The translations under genes and the position numbers were made by a program. Shown one piece after another: positions 1 through 11,375 of a DNA stretch of 64,000 nt (position 1 is the stretch's first letter; every line of letters starts with the position of its first letter). The notes under the pieces are model-generated. The model had not been told where the DNA came from and ran no database searches. It was given only the letters and a program-made list of their open reading frames with translations. This DNA comes from Adineta vaga (Eukaryota; Rotifera), in NCBI GenBank assembly GCA_021613535.1, contig CP075495.1, positions 1-64,000 of the forward strand. Reading direction: 5' to 3'.

Positions 1-1142
1 CTGATGTTGGTTTTTCCAAATTTTATACATGACGAAGTAAGGTCGATAGCACCACAAGTGATGATTTCTACGAGAAAAGTAGAACGACACTTCAACGAGC
101 TTTGCTGGTTGCGATAAATTCTTAAATTATATTAGTCTATTCAATGATCCAACAAGACGGATGCTATTATATTGATGTTGTTAGATCTTTATTCTTATGT
201 AGAACAGTAAAAATGAGATTATTTTCTTTCGTAGCAATATATGAGTAAGCGAAAGCGTTATATAAATGTGCTGGAAGATTATAATTATGTATGTCAGCGA
301 AAGATGATCATTTTAAGCAGCACATACAAGATAAATTCAAGGTGAATATATACGAAATTTCTCAGCTATGTCTCTGCGTGTTATTCATTTAAGTCGTCTC
401 AATACTATCTAGTTAATCTTCGGATATTGTCCAGTGTTTCATGATAAACGTTGTACGTTTCGCTATCGAATACCAATACAGATTTCTGAAAATAATACCA
501 GAGAAGTTTTTACAAATAGGAAGATATCGGTCGTAGTAAAATAAGTCCTAAACTCGAACGAGGAAAGTTCGTCGAGAGACTCACCCAACTCTTTCTCATA
601 AAAACCGTGATCTACACAGTTCTACTGATCTTTTCATCTATCAATTTAAAAATCTGATCACAAATTCCGTTCCACTACAACGAGTATTTTTTTTGTTCGA
701 TCCTTATAAAAGTCTTTGTTTTTCCAAAAACCTGGTCCGCTCCTTAAAAAAACGATCCTCAAAGAGATTCTCAGCAACTAACAACAGATCTATGATCTTC
801 AACCTCGACTACCGTTTGATCAAGTTATATAGAAAATATTAATTGATAATTCATTAATAAGTAATCAGTAAATTCTTGATAACTAATTAAAACCGTCATC
901 AGATTTCAACTTACTACCCTCGATTATTCTTTAGGCAAGTTCTATGAAGAATAGTTATCTTTATCTCTAACTTATTCTTCGAGCACTCAGTAAAATGCGG
1001 ACATGCACGTAAATAATTTATTTTTTTAAGACTCTTCTACGAGCAAGAGAATATACTTACAACGAATTGCCTCCTTTTTGATTGGGCACATCGTCAAAAT
1101 ATGTTTTTTCGCCCATTGATCACGTGACGGATATATTTTTTG
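1..1142. other. Gene-free AT-rich region
   Basis: No open frame longer than noise, no RNA gene and no repeat structure was recognised here. It ends at the LTR element target site. Confidence 0.5.
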
Positions 1143-1147
1143 ATGAC

Positions 1148-1368
1148 TGTAACGATAAAGATATCACCCCCTGAGGTGATATCAATATGTGATCATCTCT
1201 CCCAATCATGCGTATCCTCTTGTTCCTCTCTCTCTTCATCTTCCTCTTCCTCTCTCTATATAAGCGTGCATTGTATTGTAGAGTGGGGACACTCTGGGTA
1301 TGTGAGATAGCCGAATAAACATCTATACCGTGAGAAGCGGTCAGCTACTCAACCAGTTTGTCGTTACA
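1148..1368 (+). repeat. 5' LTR with promoter and poly(A) signal
   Basis: It carries a perfect inverted repeat GATATCACC/GGTGATATC near its start, a pyrimidine-rich stretch, a TATATAA box at 1257-1263 and AATAAA at 1314-1319, in the order expected for U3, R and U5. Confidence 0.9.
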
Positions 1369-1499
1369 TGGCGACTCTGGCAGACGAACTTCCATCTATC
1401 CGTTCGAACATCCTTGCCAGGAATAACAACAACGATTATGAACCATATCAAGATCTACTAATTTGGTTGAATATGATGCAGTATTTAGAAGTTATTTGA
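1368..1499 (+). CDS. Short gag-like leader ORF of the LTR element
   Basis: A 43-codon frame starts at an ATG whose first base is the last base of the LTR. It begins MATLADELPSIR and ends after MMQYLEVI. It overlaps the primer binding site, which is unusual but seen in compact elements. It may be the truncated N-terminus of a gag gene; no nucleocapsid knuckle is present. It could also be chance. Confidence 0.3.
   Translation: MATLADELPSIRSNILARNNNNDYEPYQDLLIWLNMMQYLEVI
1369..1386 (+). promoter_or_regulatory. tRNA primer binding site
   Basis: The sequence directly after the 5' LTR starts TGGCGACTCTGG. TGG is complementary to the CCA tail of a tRNA, and the position is the canonical minus-strand primer site. 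The tRNA species was not identified. Confidence 0.7.
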
Positions 1500-2619
1500 A
1501 AAAATAAAAACAACTGGTGATACACAATTCAAGTTATGAATGATAGTTATACACAAGGACAAATTTAAAGCATTATTCAACTAGACAACAGAAAACGGTA
1601 AAAAAAATTTGAATTGATGAAAAGAAGAAAGGTTAAGATGAGAGCTGAAGAACATGACATTGTTAACAACTGCAGTATTATGTTGTTCGTACTGCAAAAC
1701 GATGTAACAGATCATCAGTTAACGTACTAAAGGACGGTTTGTTTTGTTGCCGACAGTGCGGCGCCCATACGCACTTCCTTATTAACATCAGTACGTTTCA
1801 TGTTTCTTCTTCTTGATTGTATACCTTATTCTTGCTTCATTCATTTTTTTTTCTCAATTCGATAAGTCAAATTTTCATTGATGAAAATGAAGGTGATTGT
1901 ATATCGGCCGTAAACGATCATCAATCATTTATTGTCAATGAGATGGTCAATCGATTATTATCTTTTTATCATCATCTGCATCTTATCCAAAATTGTCAAG
2001 ACAATGATTACCAATGCATCACATGTGAAGTTTATGTGTGAAATAGCTTTACATTCAGTCATCTTTCTTAGATAAAAAGATAGATTAAATCAAAATGGTA
2101 TATATCATTAGGGATTGTTCTAGGTATCGTTTATGCACTAGATTAAATTCCCTTTATGGCAAGGAAAATTATATTTAAATAAATGAATTAGGTGATCGAT
2201 AAATGTGAAATTAATACGTGTTATTTATTGGTTATTTATATTATGCTGGTGATTAAATCAATGATCAAAGGAAACTTATGACAATTAACTTTGAAAGTGT
2301 TGATTTCTGTATGAAATACCAAAGAAAAGCTCCATGTGAAGTCGAAAATTTTTATAGTCGTGTTGATTAACTAATGTAATGCTGTAGTTACTGTCGGTGT
2401 ATTGCTTGAAAAAAAAAAATTTTTTTGGTTCATGCTAAACAGTGTGCTCGAAATTATATGCTTAATAATTGTAACAGATAAGTTTGTTAATCTGAAGTTT
2501 TTCTGTATGTGTAACTTCTGTTCTGCAGTTTATTTCGTTTTTTTTTTCTTTTCATATTGTTATTTGTTTCTGATTATAGTGGTGTTATATGTAAAGACGC
2601 CCAGGAGTGCGTCTGCTTT

Positions 2620-2630
2620 GAGTGGGAGGG
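2620..2630 (+). other. Polypurine tract
   Basis: GAGTGGGAGGG lies immediately before the 3' LTR, the place of the plus-strand primer in LTR elements. Confidence 0.75.
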
Positions 2631-2845
2631 TGTAACGATAAAGATATCACCCCCTGAGGTGATATCAATATGTGATCATCTCTCCCAATCATGCGTATCC
2701 TCTTGTTCTTCTCTCTCTTCATCTTCCTCTCTCTATATAAGCGTGCATTGTATTGTAGAGTGGGGACACTCTGGGTATGTGAGATAGCCGAATAAACATC
2801 TATACCGTGAGAAGCGGTCAGCTACTCAACCAGTTTGTCGTTACA
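2631..2845 (+). repeat. 3' LTR
   Basis: It is the same as the 5' LTR except for one C/T change and a 6-bp deletion within the CTTCCT-rich tract. It ends CGTTACA, followed by the target duplication ATGAC. Confidence 0.9.
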
Positions 2846-3032
2846 ATGACCTGGCTACATGTTATTGTGATTCTCTTTTGTCTACATTTTTTTAATTGAA
2901 TATAAGATAAACCTAAAATTTTTGATAGCTTTTTTATCTTTTTTTTCTTCTTTTCTAATTCTTTTTCCTTCTTCGCTTCATCTTGCTCGTGTTGTTTCTG
3001 TTGTTGTTGTTGTTGTTGTTGTTCATCTCCTT
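2846..3032 (-). CDS. Possible Gln/Lys-rich exon next to the LTR insertion
   Basis: Read on the minus strand, an acceptor-like TTTTTTTCAG is followed from 3032 by an open frame starting GDEQQQQQQQQKQHEQDE, then a Lys/Glu-rich coiled-coil-like stretch. The frame stays open to the LTR target site and runs into the LTR. It may be a coding exon interrupted by the retrotransposon, or low-complexity sequence open by chance. No upstream exon was tied to it. Confidence 0.3.
3000..3023 (+). repeat. (TTG)n microsatellite
   Basis: An uninterrupted TTG/CAA run of about eight units. On the minus strand it would encode polyglutamine. Confidence 0.9.
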
Positions 3033-3310
3033 CTGAAAAAAATTGAACAGCATAAGAAGAATATTTGAAGAAAAACTATCAAAAATCACAATGAAAAAAT
3101 ATATCGATCGTTTAAAATGTCAAAAAACCTGAAATGCATTTTAATGCATTGTCTACGATGAATTATCAATGTGAATGTTACGATTTTTATCTAGTTTTCA
3201 TCAAATTTTTATTAAAAAAACACCACTTAAAATCGATCAAACTTTATTTACAACTATAAGTATGTTTTTAAAATTTCAATTGACTTTCACGAGTTTAATA
3301 GACTTCACAT

Positions 3311-3951
3311 TCAATAATAGATTAAAAAAATATTCTCACAATTAAGTCGATGAAATTCTATTTTTCCATTTAAAATATCAATTAAAATAGATTCTTTTGT
3401 GTAGTTAATGAAAATCGATTTTTCTTTAAAAGAAATTTCTTGGAACCTATCTCTGATTTTTTCATTTGGATTCAAATCAACTAAACATCAAGAAGATGAA
3501 TTGAAGTCAAAATCTTTATCTATTTTTCATCGGATCGTTTTTTGTTTTTTAAACATGGATTATTGTTCATTTTTTTTTCATTATTTTATTTTTGAATTTT
3601 TTTTAATTTGTCTTCAAACATACCATTCGATTGATTAAAAACAACTCGAGGTAAATGAAAGACAAAATTTTCTGTATCAACTATTGTTCCATTTCTAAAT
3701 CATATTGAAAAACAAAAAATAATCTTTGAATAATCTTTAAATATCTACTTTTCCATTAATTTTTCTTTTAGATTTTCAATTTCGTTTTGTAAACTTCGAT
3801 TTTCATCTCTTGCGAGTTTAAGTTGATCTAATAATATTTGAAATGATAAGGTTGTTGGTGAATTCATATTATCATCACTAATATCATCATTATTCGATGA
3901 TATTATTGCTGATGATAATGAACTTGTTTCTCCTTGGTGTATTCGAGCCAT
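3311..3951 (-). CDS. Hypothetical three-exon protein, about 146 aa
   Basis: Exons inferred on the minus strand: 3951-3749, 3694-3624 and 3480-3311. Introns of 54 and 143 bp have GT..AG ends (GTAGAT..TTTAG; GTATGT..TTTAG) and all three frames join in phase. Exon 1 begins MARIHQGETSS, is Ser/Asn/Asp-rich, and ends in a short amphipathic helix (LLDQLKLARDENRSLQNEIE) likely to form a coiled coil. Exons 2 and 3 give a compact C-terminal part including FVFHLPRVVFNQS. No family was recognised. Phase agreement at both introns is the main support that it is a real gene; the last codons could instead be spliced onward at a GTGAGA site. Confidence 0.55.
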
Positions 3952-4611
3952 TTTCTTGTTATTTATTTTGGATGGTGTTTCAAAATGATTTGAATTATTT
4001 TTTCTGTTATGTACAAATTCAAATTATACTCATATAGCGTCAACCATAAAAATGGTAAAAGGGAAGTAAATATCGGAACTGAATAATGATTGCTTTGCTT
4101 ATTCTGAAACGAGATAAAAGTTCTATTTAAAGATTAATTTTTATTATTATATTTATTCGTGTGCTTTTAATTACTTATTTCCCTCACAATTATACATGAT
4201 TGTCATGATGCACTGATCTTTTCTTGAGGTAATTTTTTGGCAGAAATAGATCTTATTAACATTGAATTTTCGCCTATTACTTTACAAAAATAAGAAAATA
4301 TTATCTAACATCAAATTATATAATCATTGAAGAATATGATAATCGTCTTAGTCAATGCAAAAGTATTAAAATATGATTGATTGTTATCAGTAGCACACTC
4401 CTCATGATAATGCATTATAATGCATTAAACAAATTTATTAACAATGCAATAAATCAGTTCAAATCAAGTATTTATTTTCAATTTCTAGATAACAAATATA
4501 GAGTCAAACCAAGAAGAAAACTATATAAACACGAAGTTATAGTTACAACAAAAGTACAATCTTCAGATATTCAACAGGACGTTATTTGTGGAAAAAATTA
4601 TGTAAACAAAA

Positions 4612-7020
4612 CTATGACATATCTTCAGATGTAACATTATGATCAAGATCTGATTGATCATCATCTTCATCTTTCTTCAATTCTTCATCATTTAACGTAC
4701 CAAAGCGTTCATAAACACATGGTGTCAAGAAAAATTCCTTGATTATATCACCAAAACATAGATATCCTAAACCAATTGTTTCTGAATTGATGCCGGTCAT
4801 TTTGCAGTTCAAAAGATGCAGCATCACTAATAACATTATTGTCGAATGTGGAAATGAGAAATTTCGTAATGCAAATTTCGCTCGGGATATATATTGAAAT
4901 GCTTGTTCAGCTGCTTGACTGTTTAAACCAATAAATCGTCCTTCATGTGATGGGTGATCAGATTTCATAATGGTTTGACACATTGCTCTCGAATGTGTTT
5001 TTTGATGGAAGTTATCGAGAGCAAGATGAATTGGAAGCTGTTGTGTTAATGTCGACGACTTAAGCATATCTGTACCTAGCCATTTATTCCAGTGGAGCTT
5101 CAATGTGCAGGCGCAATCATGTATTAGTGCATCTGGCATAAGAAAACCACCAATGATCATGAGTAAAAGATGACGAGTCACTGATCGCATTCCTATTAAA
5201 ACATGATAAACGAGAGTTTTTCACATCATTTCAAGATTTTCTAAGATTTTGTAACTCTAGAACATGAAATCTTATTTATAGAAGTTTTTAAATGAACATA
5301 CCTTCAGCTTTAATTGCTTCCGTAAAGCCTACTGCAACTCCACATGGATGATAAGATGCTAAGATGCCATACGTTTTATTTTTCTTTATTTCTTCGCTAT
5401 CATTACGATAGTTTTGGCATTGAGCTTTATGTTCTGACAGGAAATCTCTATCCCATATCTAAAATAACAAAAACAAATATAATTATTCTATCAAATTAAT
5501 ACAACAGAAATGAAATCTTATTCTATATGACATAGAAAATGTGTGTGAAACTTTTGAGTCGATCAAACTATTGGACAGATCACACTTGCGTAGTTGTCTG
5601 TACGAAACTAAGTCATATGACTTTCTAAGAAATGGTCCATCTTTGAGTTATAATAATTGAAAAGGTTGTAGGCTATCATATTGACTTGTAATAAGTCTAA
5701 TGAATATATTTCACATTATAGCATTTTACGATAGTATATCTGTCGAAGTATGTGTGTTCTTAACTTCTAAAACTGACTTAATTAGTATAGAACTATTACC
5801 GAGAATTCAGCAGCCCTTTCACTAGCTTTTTGTAAATCAAGAGACGGTGATGAAAGAATTGAGGGTTGATGATATCGACAATAAATTGCATCAACTAAAA
5901 TAAAGTAATATAAATGACAGCAATGAATAATTCTATATTTACTTGAATTCGATGATTGTATTCTTCGACAAGGTGTATATGGACAACCAATTTCAATTGA
6001 AGTCATTTCTTCAATGGAAGTATCGACAATATTTTTAAAACTACACACTAATCGTCGACACTTTTGATGTCCATCCACAATAATACATCGACTACAATTC
6101 GATGGAGAACACTTTATATTTGGAATTGACTTATGTCTTGACCAAAATGTAGTGAATAAATGATACCACCAACCAGAATAACATTCAAAATGATAATTAA
6201 GTTCATTTCGATTAAGTGAAACTGGTAAATTAACTAGTTGAGTTCGTCCTAACATGAATTCAAAACGTACAATTTGATATAATAACCAATGACTTTGAAA
6301 TAATTTTGCTAATGGAATTGGTTGAAGAATAATGTTACTGTTTTGATGTTCATAATTATATCGATCAATAAGTATTCGAGAAAACGATTGAAATGGACAT
6401 TGATCATGTAGAAGTTGACATGTATAATCGAAGAAAACCGAATATGTAAATGCGAACGAATCACACAAATAAAATACTTTGAATGCACTATTTAATGATG
6501 ATTTATTAATCTTTCGCCATCGATCTTTTAATGAATACCAAGATGAATGATTATAAATCAGTGAACATGTCTTACAGTCAGCTGTTACAGCTACTGCTCG
6601 ATTAATTTTAAAACAATCGATAACATGAATTAATTTGTAGCGATACGAAGTAAGAGATTTTGTACAATTAATACAAATGTTGGTAAATGGAAATAAGATC
6701 ATATCATTTAAAACATCCATTGTAATATGATTTATATCAAGTTTGATAACATTTCTCTCAAAATCTGACAGTAATAGCACTCGATTTATCATATCTTTAT
6801 TTATTTCAATCATGTTTGTCACCATCATAATATTTTCAGTTGTATGACTGCTGTCATATCGTTCATTTACTGCTTGTTTTATCAGTTGTGTTCGAGCTGT
6901 AGACGACAAAATTGTTGATGGAAAAGTTGACAGTTTCATATATAATCGACAAATATAAACTATAGATACTAAACCGATGGAACACCGAAGTGCTTCGATA
7001 ATATCTTCACCATTTGGCAT
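4612..7020 (-). CDS. KDZ-like (Kyakuja-Dileera-Zisupton) transposase, three exons, apparently intact
   Basis: Exons on the minus strand: 7020-5800, 5458-5302 and 5192-4612, joined in phase with GT..AG introns, predicting 652 aa. The N-terminal half is Cys/His-rich and contains a CxC-type module ending near VDGHQKCRRLVC, as in the Cys clusters that accompany KDZ transposases. The C-terminal half holds the transposase core: ILASYHPCGVAVGF, then a D-x-A-C motif (LIHDCACTLKLHW), a His-containing helix (LDNFHQKTHSRAMC) and a Glu-containing motif (LNSQAAEQAFQYI). These are the expected acidic catalytic positions. No stop or frameshift interrupts the model. The acidic C-terminus (EELKKDEDDDQSDLDH) follows the core. 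A diverged relative lies at 43762. Terminal repeats of the element were not found. The family call rests on motif order, not alignment. Confidence 0.72.
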
Positions 7021-7985
7021 CTAAAATAATAAACAACTTTTAGTAAGTATCCAAAATTAACTAAACAATAAGAATGTGCATTTTAATTAATAGCATGAAC
7101 TTTTCAAAACAACGTCAGTGGCTCTTATTATCTGCCAAATGAAAATGGTAATGGTCTGTGACGCATTGACTTTTAAGATGTTTCTATATTTTCGTTTTAA
7201 ATACATGCTTTTCCTGCGGTAATATAAACTATTAAAATACTATATTGTAGACTTGCCAGATGTTCATTTATTCTATACAACAAGTTTAAAAAAACAACAA
7301 TCACATTTATTACAGTATTATTAAACGATTGACTCAGCTGACAAAATTATCCTGTCTTTACATCTATATTTACCTTGATTGTAGTATGAAAAATGAACGT
7401 AATGTAGTTGATCAGTCGACTTTTATTATATGGACGTGTTACATTTTGATATTATCAATATGAGAAAAATGTATCTTTCTAAGTTCTTAATAAGTTTCAA
7501 TTTGATGTTTGATTTAAATTATTTACTGTCTAAATACACTAGGCTATAATACAATTTTTATCTTTCTGCCCTCGTCCGTCCGTTTGTTTCTTTCTCCGTC
7601 CGATTGTTTCCTTTTTTGTCCGTTTGTTTCTTTCCTTTCGAAATAAGAAATATATTTTTATACAAAACTGATCGATATATTTCCTTTCTTGAACAATATT
7701 TTCATGTGCTATAAAAATTAATTTTTATACGAGAAACAAACTGCAATGACACACAGATCATTTTTTGTAGAACAATTTCTTTTCATGTCAGTGGATGGAC
7801 ATTCACGGCATAATGAACGCTAACGGTTTTTTTCTTTTAAAAAAAAGATGTATACAAATGGTAATACATCATTGATGAAGATCAATGCATCCTTCACATT
7901 GTTTAATTAAAAAAAGTCTTTTTGATGTAAAAATCTCGAGTTTTACTTTTCTGAAATGATGACTGCTAAAGTAATTCAAAACAGT
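7021..7985. other. Gene-free interval with pyrimidine-rich repeats
   Basis: No gene seen. Positions 7565-7640 hold three imperfect copies of a GTCCGTTTGTTTCTTTC-type unit, a degenerate minisatellite. Confidence 0.5.
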
Positions 7986-7989
7986 ATAT

Positions 7990-8277
7990 GGGTGAATCCA
8001 TGAGGACCCAGCCACTTTTTGGAAAGGTCTTTTTTTTCGATTTTTTTTTGTTCAAAAGGTTGATCTCGACTAGAAAACACTTTTAGTTAAAAAAAATTAA
8101 GTACTCTTACCCAAAAACTCCGAGTTTTTGAGCATTTTCTCGGAACACCTATGGTGTATTTTTATATATAGAAAAATGTCGAGAAAAAGCGTGGAACTTC
8201 TTTAAAAGTATTCTTTTTGGAATTTTTTGGTTTTCAGAAATGTAAACAAAGTCTAGAAACATGTTTCCTGAGGAACA
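7990..8277 (+). repeat. Left 288-bp terminal inverted repeat
   Basis: Matches the reverse complement of 11376-11663 with no difference seen by eye. It includes several T/A runs of matching length, which supports recent origin. Confidence 0.92.
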
Positions 8278-8700
8278 TCAGACCAGTTCTATTGAAGGTT
8301 TCGGAGGCTCAGTCATTTTCTCTGAACATATCAATAGATATATTTCGTCAAGCTAGATTGTATTCAATTAAATTGAATAATTTTTATTTTCTTTTACTCG
8401 TGGAATACAACAACTTCCATGACACTATCCTAACAGAACGAAATCATACTAACGACTCTGCCCTGATAACTGAAAAGATTTGCTGTTATACTGTCTTTCA
8501 CAAATGAGACCATGGAATCGAAAGAGACATTACTATCGAAATGATAGATTTTCCATTTCTCTTTAAGGACATCTTTAGATATAGAGTCTTATTCATAAAT
8601 GTTGTGACTTCACACGAATAAGATTACGAGATGAATCATTGGATATTAGAAAATATCGACTGTCCATCAGTGCTTCTTTATTTTTTCAAAATCTATTCTA

Positions 8701-11248
8701 ATGCCGCGACGAAAAAATTGTGAACATCCGGTAAAGCATGATAAATCTGTATGTGTACCAAAAGGAGTAAAGACTGTGTCATCCGAATTATCGAAGTTTT
8801 TGATCAGTGAGTATGACGTAGCTCACACCCGATTTAGCTGGTTATGTCCAAGATATTATACATTTGAATCGAAGAAAATGATGACTCATCAATCAAAGCA
8901 GGAGAACAACAATGAAAGTTCTAGTGATGATGAATCAATGACACAAGGTTCCCCTGTTAATGATGACAAAAATGATGATGATTGTGTCGATGTGGAATTC
9001 AATGATCTAAGTGAAGAAGAGAAAGAGAATCCTCATATGGATAGTGGTATCTTAGCTGAGTCAAATGACGATGATGAATCGCCACCTGTCGATGAAACAA
9101 CTGACCATGAATCGATGGAAGAAGAGACAGATCATGATTTCTATGAAATCGAACACAAAAAAGACAAATCAATGAAAGAATTATCAAAGATATTCGATCT
9201 ATTGAACATAGAACCGATTCATGACAGGTTAGTTTATAAATTTAATTCGAATTTTTTAAAACGAAATTTGTATTTAGATCAGCAGTATTGCCCATTCGAG
9301 ACAAAGTCGATGAGGTGTATAGAAAACTCAATCGTTTATGCGACATACTAGACGGCAAGTCTCAAGTCTCGCACGATCCAAATCCTCACGGACTAACGAT
9401 ATGTGAATCAAATGAAGTTTTGGATGGTTTGAAGAAGTTATACGGTGACAGTGATGCTAATGAACAAGTTCGCTTGATGACAATTGCTCCCAAAGAGTGG
9501 GGTCGACAAAAAATCGAAAAATGGTGCGTATTTTATTCTCATGTCGTTCAATATCTTCGCATTTTTTCAAAAAATGTTACCAAAAATTTCTTTCACTTAT
9601 CAGGTTTGCATCAAAGCCAAATCAAGCTCGACGATCGCTTGTTCTTCGAAAAAACGATGGAATTTTAGCTTATCCACAATGTCTGCGAGGAAGTAATCGT
9701 CCTTTATCTAACTCAACAATTGATCTTGTGATCAAGTTCTATTGTGAAGATGGTATTAGTCGAGTCTCATCCAATTCCAAAGACACGATCAAAATCAACG
9801 GACAATCAGTAGCAGTTCGGTTTCTAGAAATGACTGTCTTGGATGCCTACCAAACATTCAACGAACGTCATCCTGATACGGTTTCAAGATCAACTTTCAA
9901 TGCTCTTCGTCCACGAGAAGTGAAGACTGCAACACCACATGACACATGCATGTGTATTATCCACGAAAATATGGATCTGTTATTGAAGGTTTGTGCTAGC
10001 CGTATATTGATTCGAATGTAACTTAACTTCATTATAGGCTTGGAACAATTACTACCGAAAATGTGCCGATGTAGGTTCTTTCTCAGCTAGTAATAAGATC
10101 AATATGAAGGATCTGATTACTCAAATGGTTTGCACTATTTCGAATGAAAAGTGCTTTAATGGTGAATGTGATGCTTGTCCAGAAGAAAACATCAGAGATA
10201 TTCTCACTGATAACTTTATATTGGATTTGGAGGACGAATGTTCATGTTCTTTATGGAAGAAAGTCAATAAAATATTCGATCTTCAGCAAATGTCTGGCTC
10301 GGTTGACTCTCTATTGACGGAAATTGAAGCAAGATGGTCTCCATTCTTGCTTCACACGCACATTAATCGTGAACAACGTGAATATATCAAAGACTTACGC
10401 TGTCAATCAACGGAAAAAACTTTTGCTGTGGCTCAGATAGATTTTTCAATGAATTACACACTCATACGTCAGCGTGAAGTTCAGCAAGGCTTTTTTAGTT
10501 ATCATCAAGCCACCTTATTTACAATCCATCTGACCATTGGGAAAGAACAGCGAAATTTGGCGATCATTAGCAATTATATGGAGCATACAACATCATTCGT
10601 GCATTGTGCACAGAAAATTCTCACCGCATTTATCAAGAAAAACTTTCCATTGGTAAAAAAGGTCAATTATGTGAGGTAAATCTTTTTTTAAATAGTTTAT
10701 GTACTACGTCAACCCTCGTCGTTCATTTAGTGATGGCGCATGTGCACATTTCAAGAACAATACCAGCATTTTAAACCTAATTCATCATAAGATGGACTTC
10801 GATTTGGATGCTTGTTGGACGTTCACAGCTACAGGTCATGGTAAAGGTGCTGGCGACGGTATAGGCGCCGTACTGAAGTCAGTCGCCAGACGTGCTACAC
10901 TTTCAAAAAACATTCTCATGTCAAATGCAAAAGACTTCTACGAATTCTCACAAAAACAACAACTTGAAACAGCAAGAAGATCTAACAAAGATATTCCTGG
11001 TGTTCATATCTTCTTTCTTGAATCGAATGAAGTAGAAGAAGCGAAGAACACTTTTCTGAAAGCTAGAAGCGAAAAACTTCGAACAACAGGTCAGAAAAGC
11101 TTTTGCTTTTGTCCCTTATGTCTGTATTAATTTAGGTACAATACAAGGAATTCGATCAATGCATGAATTCAAACCGATTAGCAACTCAATGGTTCAATGT
11201 AGTTCGACATCTCGTTCAACAAAAACCAGGACATTTACATTTAAATAA
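8701..11248 (+). CDS. Transposase of the long-TIR element, six exons, 755 aa
   Basis: Exons 8701-9227, 9278-9523, 9604-9988, 10038-10675, 10731-11089 and 11136-11248 join in phase; the five introns are 46-80 bp with GT..AG ends. The protein starts [15 protein letters not shown], has a long acidic Ser/Asp/Glu segment (about residues 60-165), then a Cys-rich region ([14 protein letters not shown]). The core includes AQIDFSMNY with a candidate first catalytic Asp and, after the 10676-10730 intron, [17 protein letters not shown] with a candidate second Asp, followed by [19 protein letters not shown]. The D-G-x-x-x-x-x-K-N...HGKG..DG pattern is shared by a widespread family of metazoan transposon proteins. 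The tail is Ser/Thr/Lys-rich. The last exon is the least certain. Confidence 0.8.
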
Positions 11249-11375
11249 AAATCCTTTTTCTATCTTTTCTAGTCGATCAGATTTTTTAAAATTAGACTTG
11301 ACGATGATACTCAATATTCAGATAGATTGAACAGCTCTCTTCATTACCACCTTATATTAGATTTCTGTACTCTTG

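Larger units (their letters stand above)
1148..2845 (+). mobile_element. Short non-autonomous LTR retrotransposon with 5-bp TSD
   Basis: Two direct repeats (221 and 215 bp) start TGTAACG and end CGTTACA, the TG..CA form of LTRs. They enclose 1262 bp. The direct duplication ATGAC flanks both sides (1143-1147 and 2846-2850). A tRNA-type primer site (TGGCGAC) abuts the 5' LTR and a purine tract (2620-2630) abuts the 3' LTR. The interior has no gag-pol, protease, RT or integrase; the only candidate coding piece is a 43-codon ORF. By size and content this is a TRIM/LARD-like derivative that would need proteins from an autonomous relative. The LTRs differ only by one C/T change and a 6-bp indel, so insertion is recent. 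Which autonomous family mobilised it cannot be told from this window. Confidence 0.92.

Noticed and set aside
1163-1187. Inverted repeat GATATCACC/GGTGATATC as an operator or CRISPR-type repeat
   Set aside because: It occurs only in the two LTR copies and is part of the retrotransposon.
1817-2041. 74-codon plus-strand frame inside the LTR element
   Set aside because: No similarity to gag or pol motifs, hydrophobic low-complexity start, and no support beyond an open frame in AT-rich DNA.
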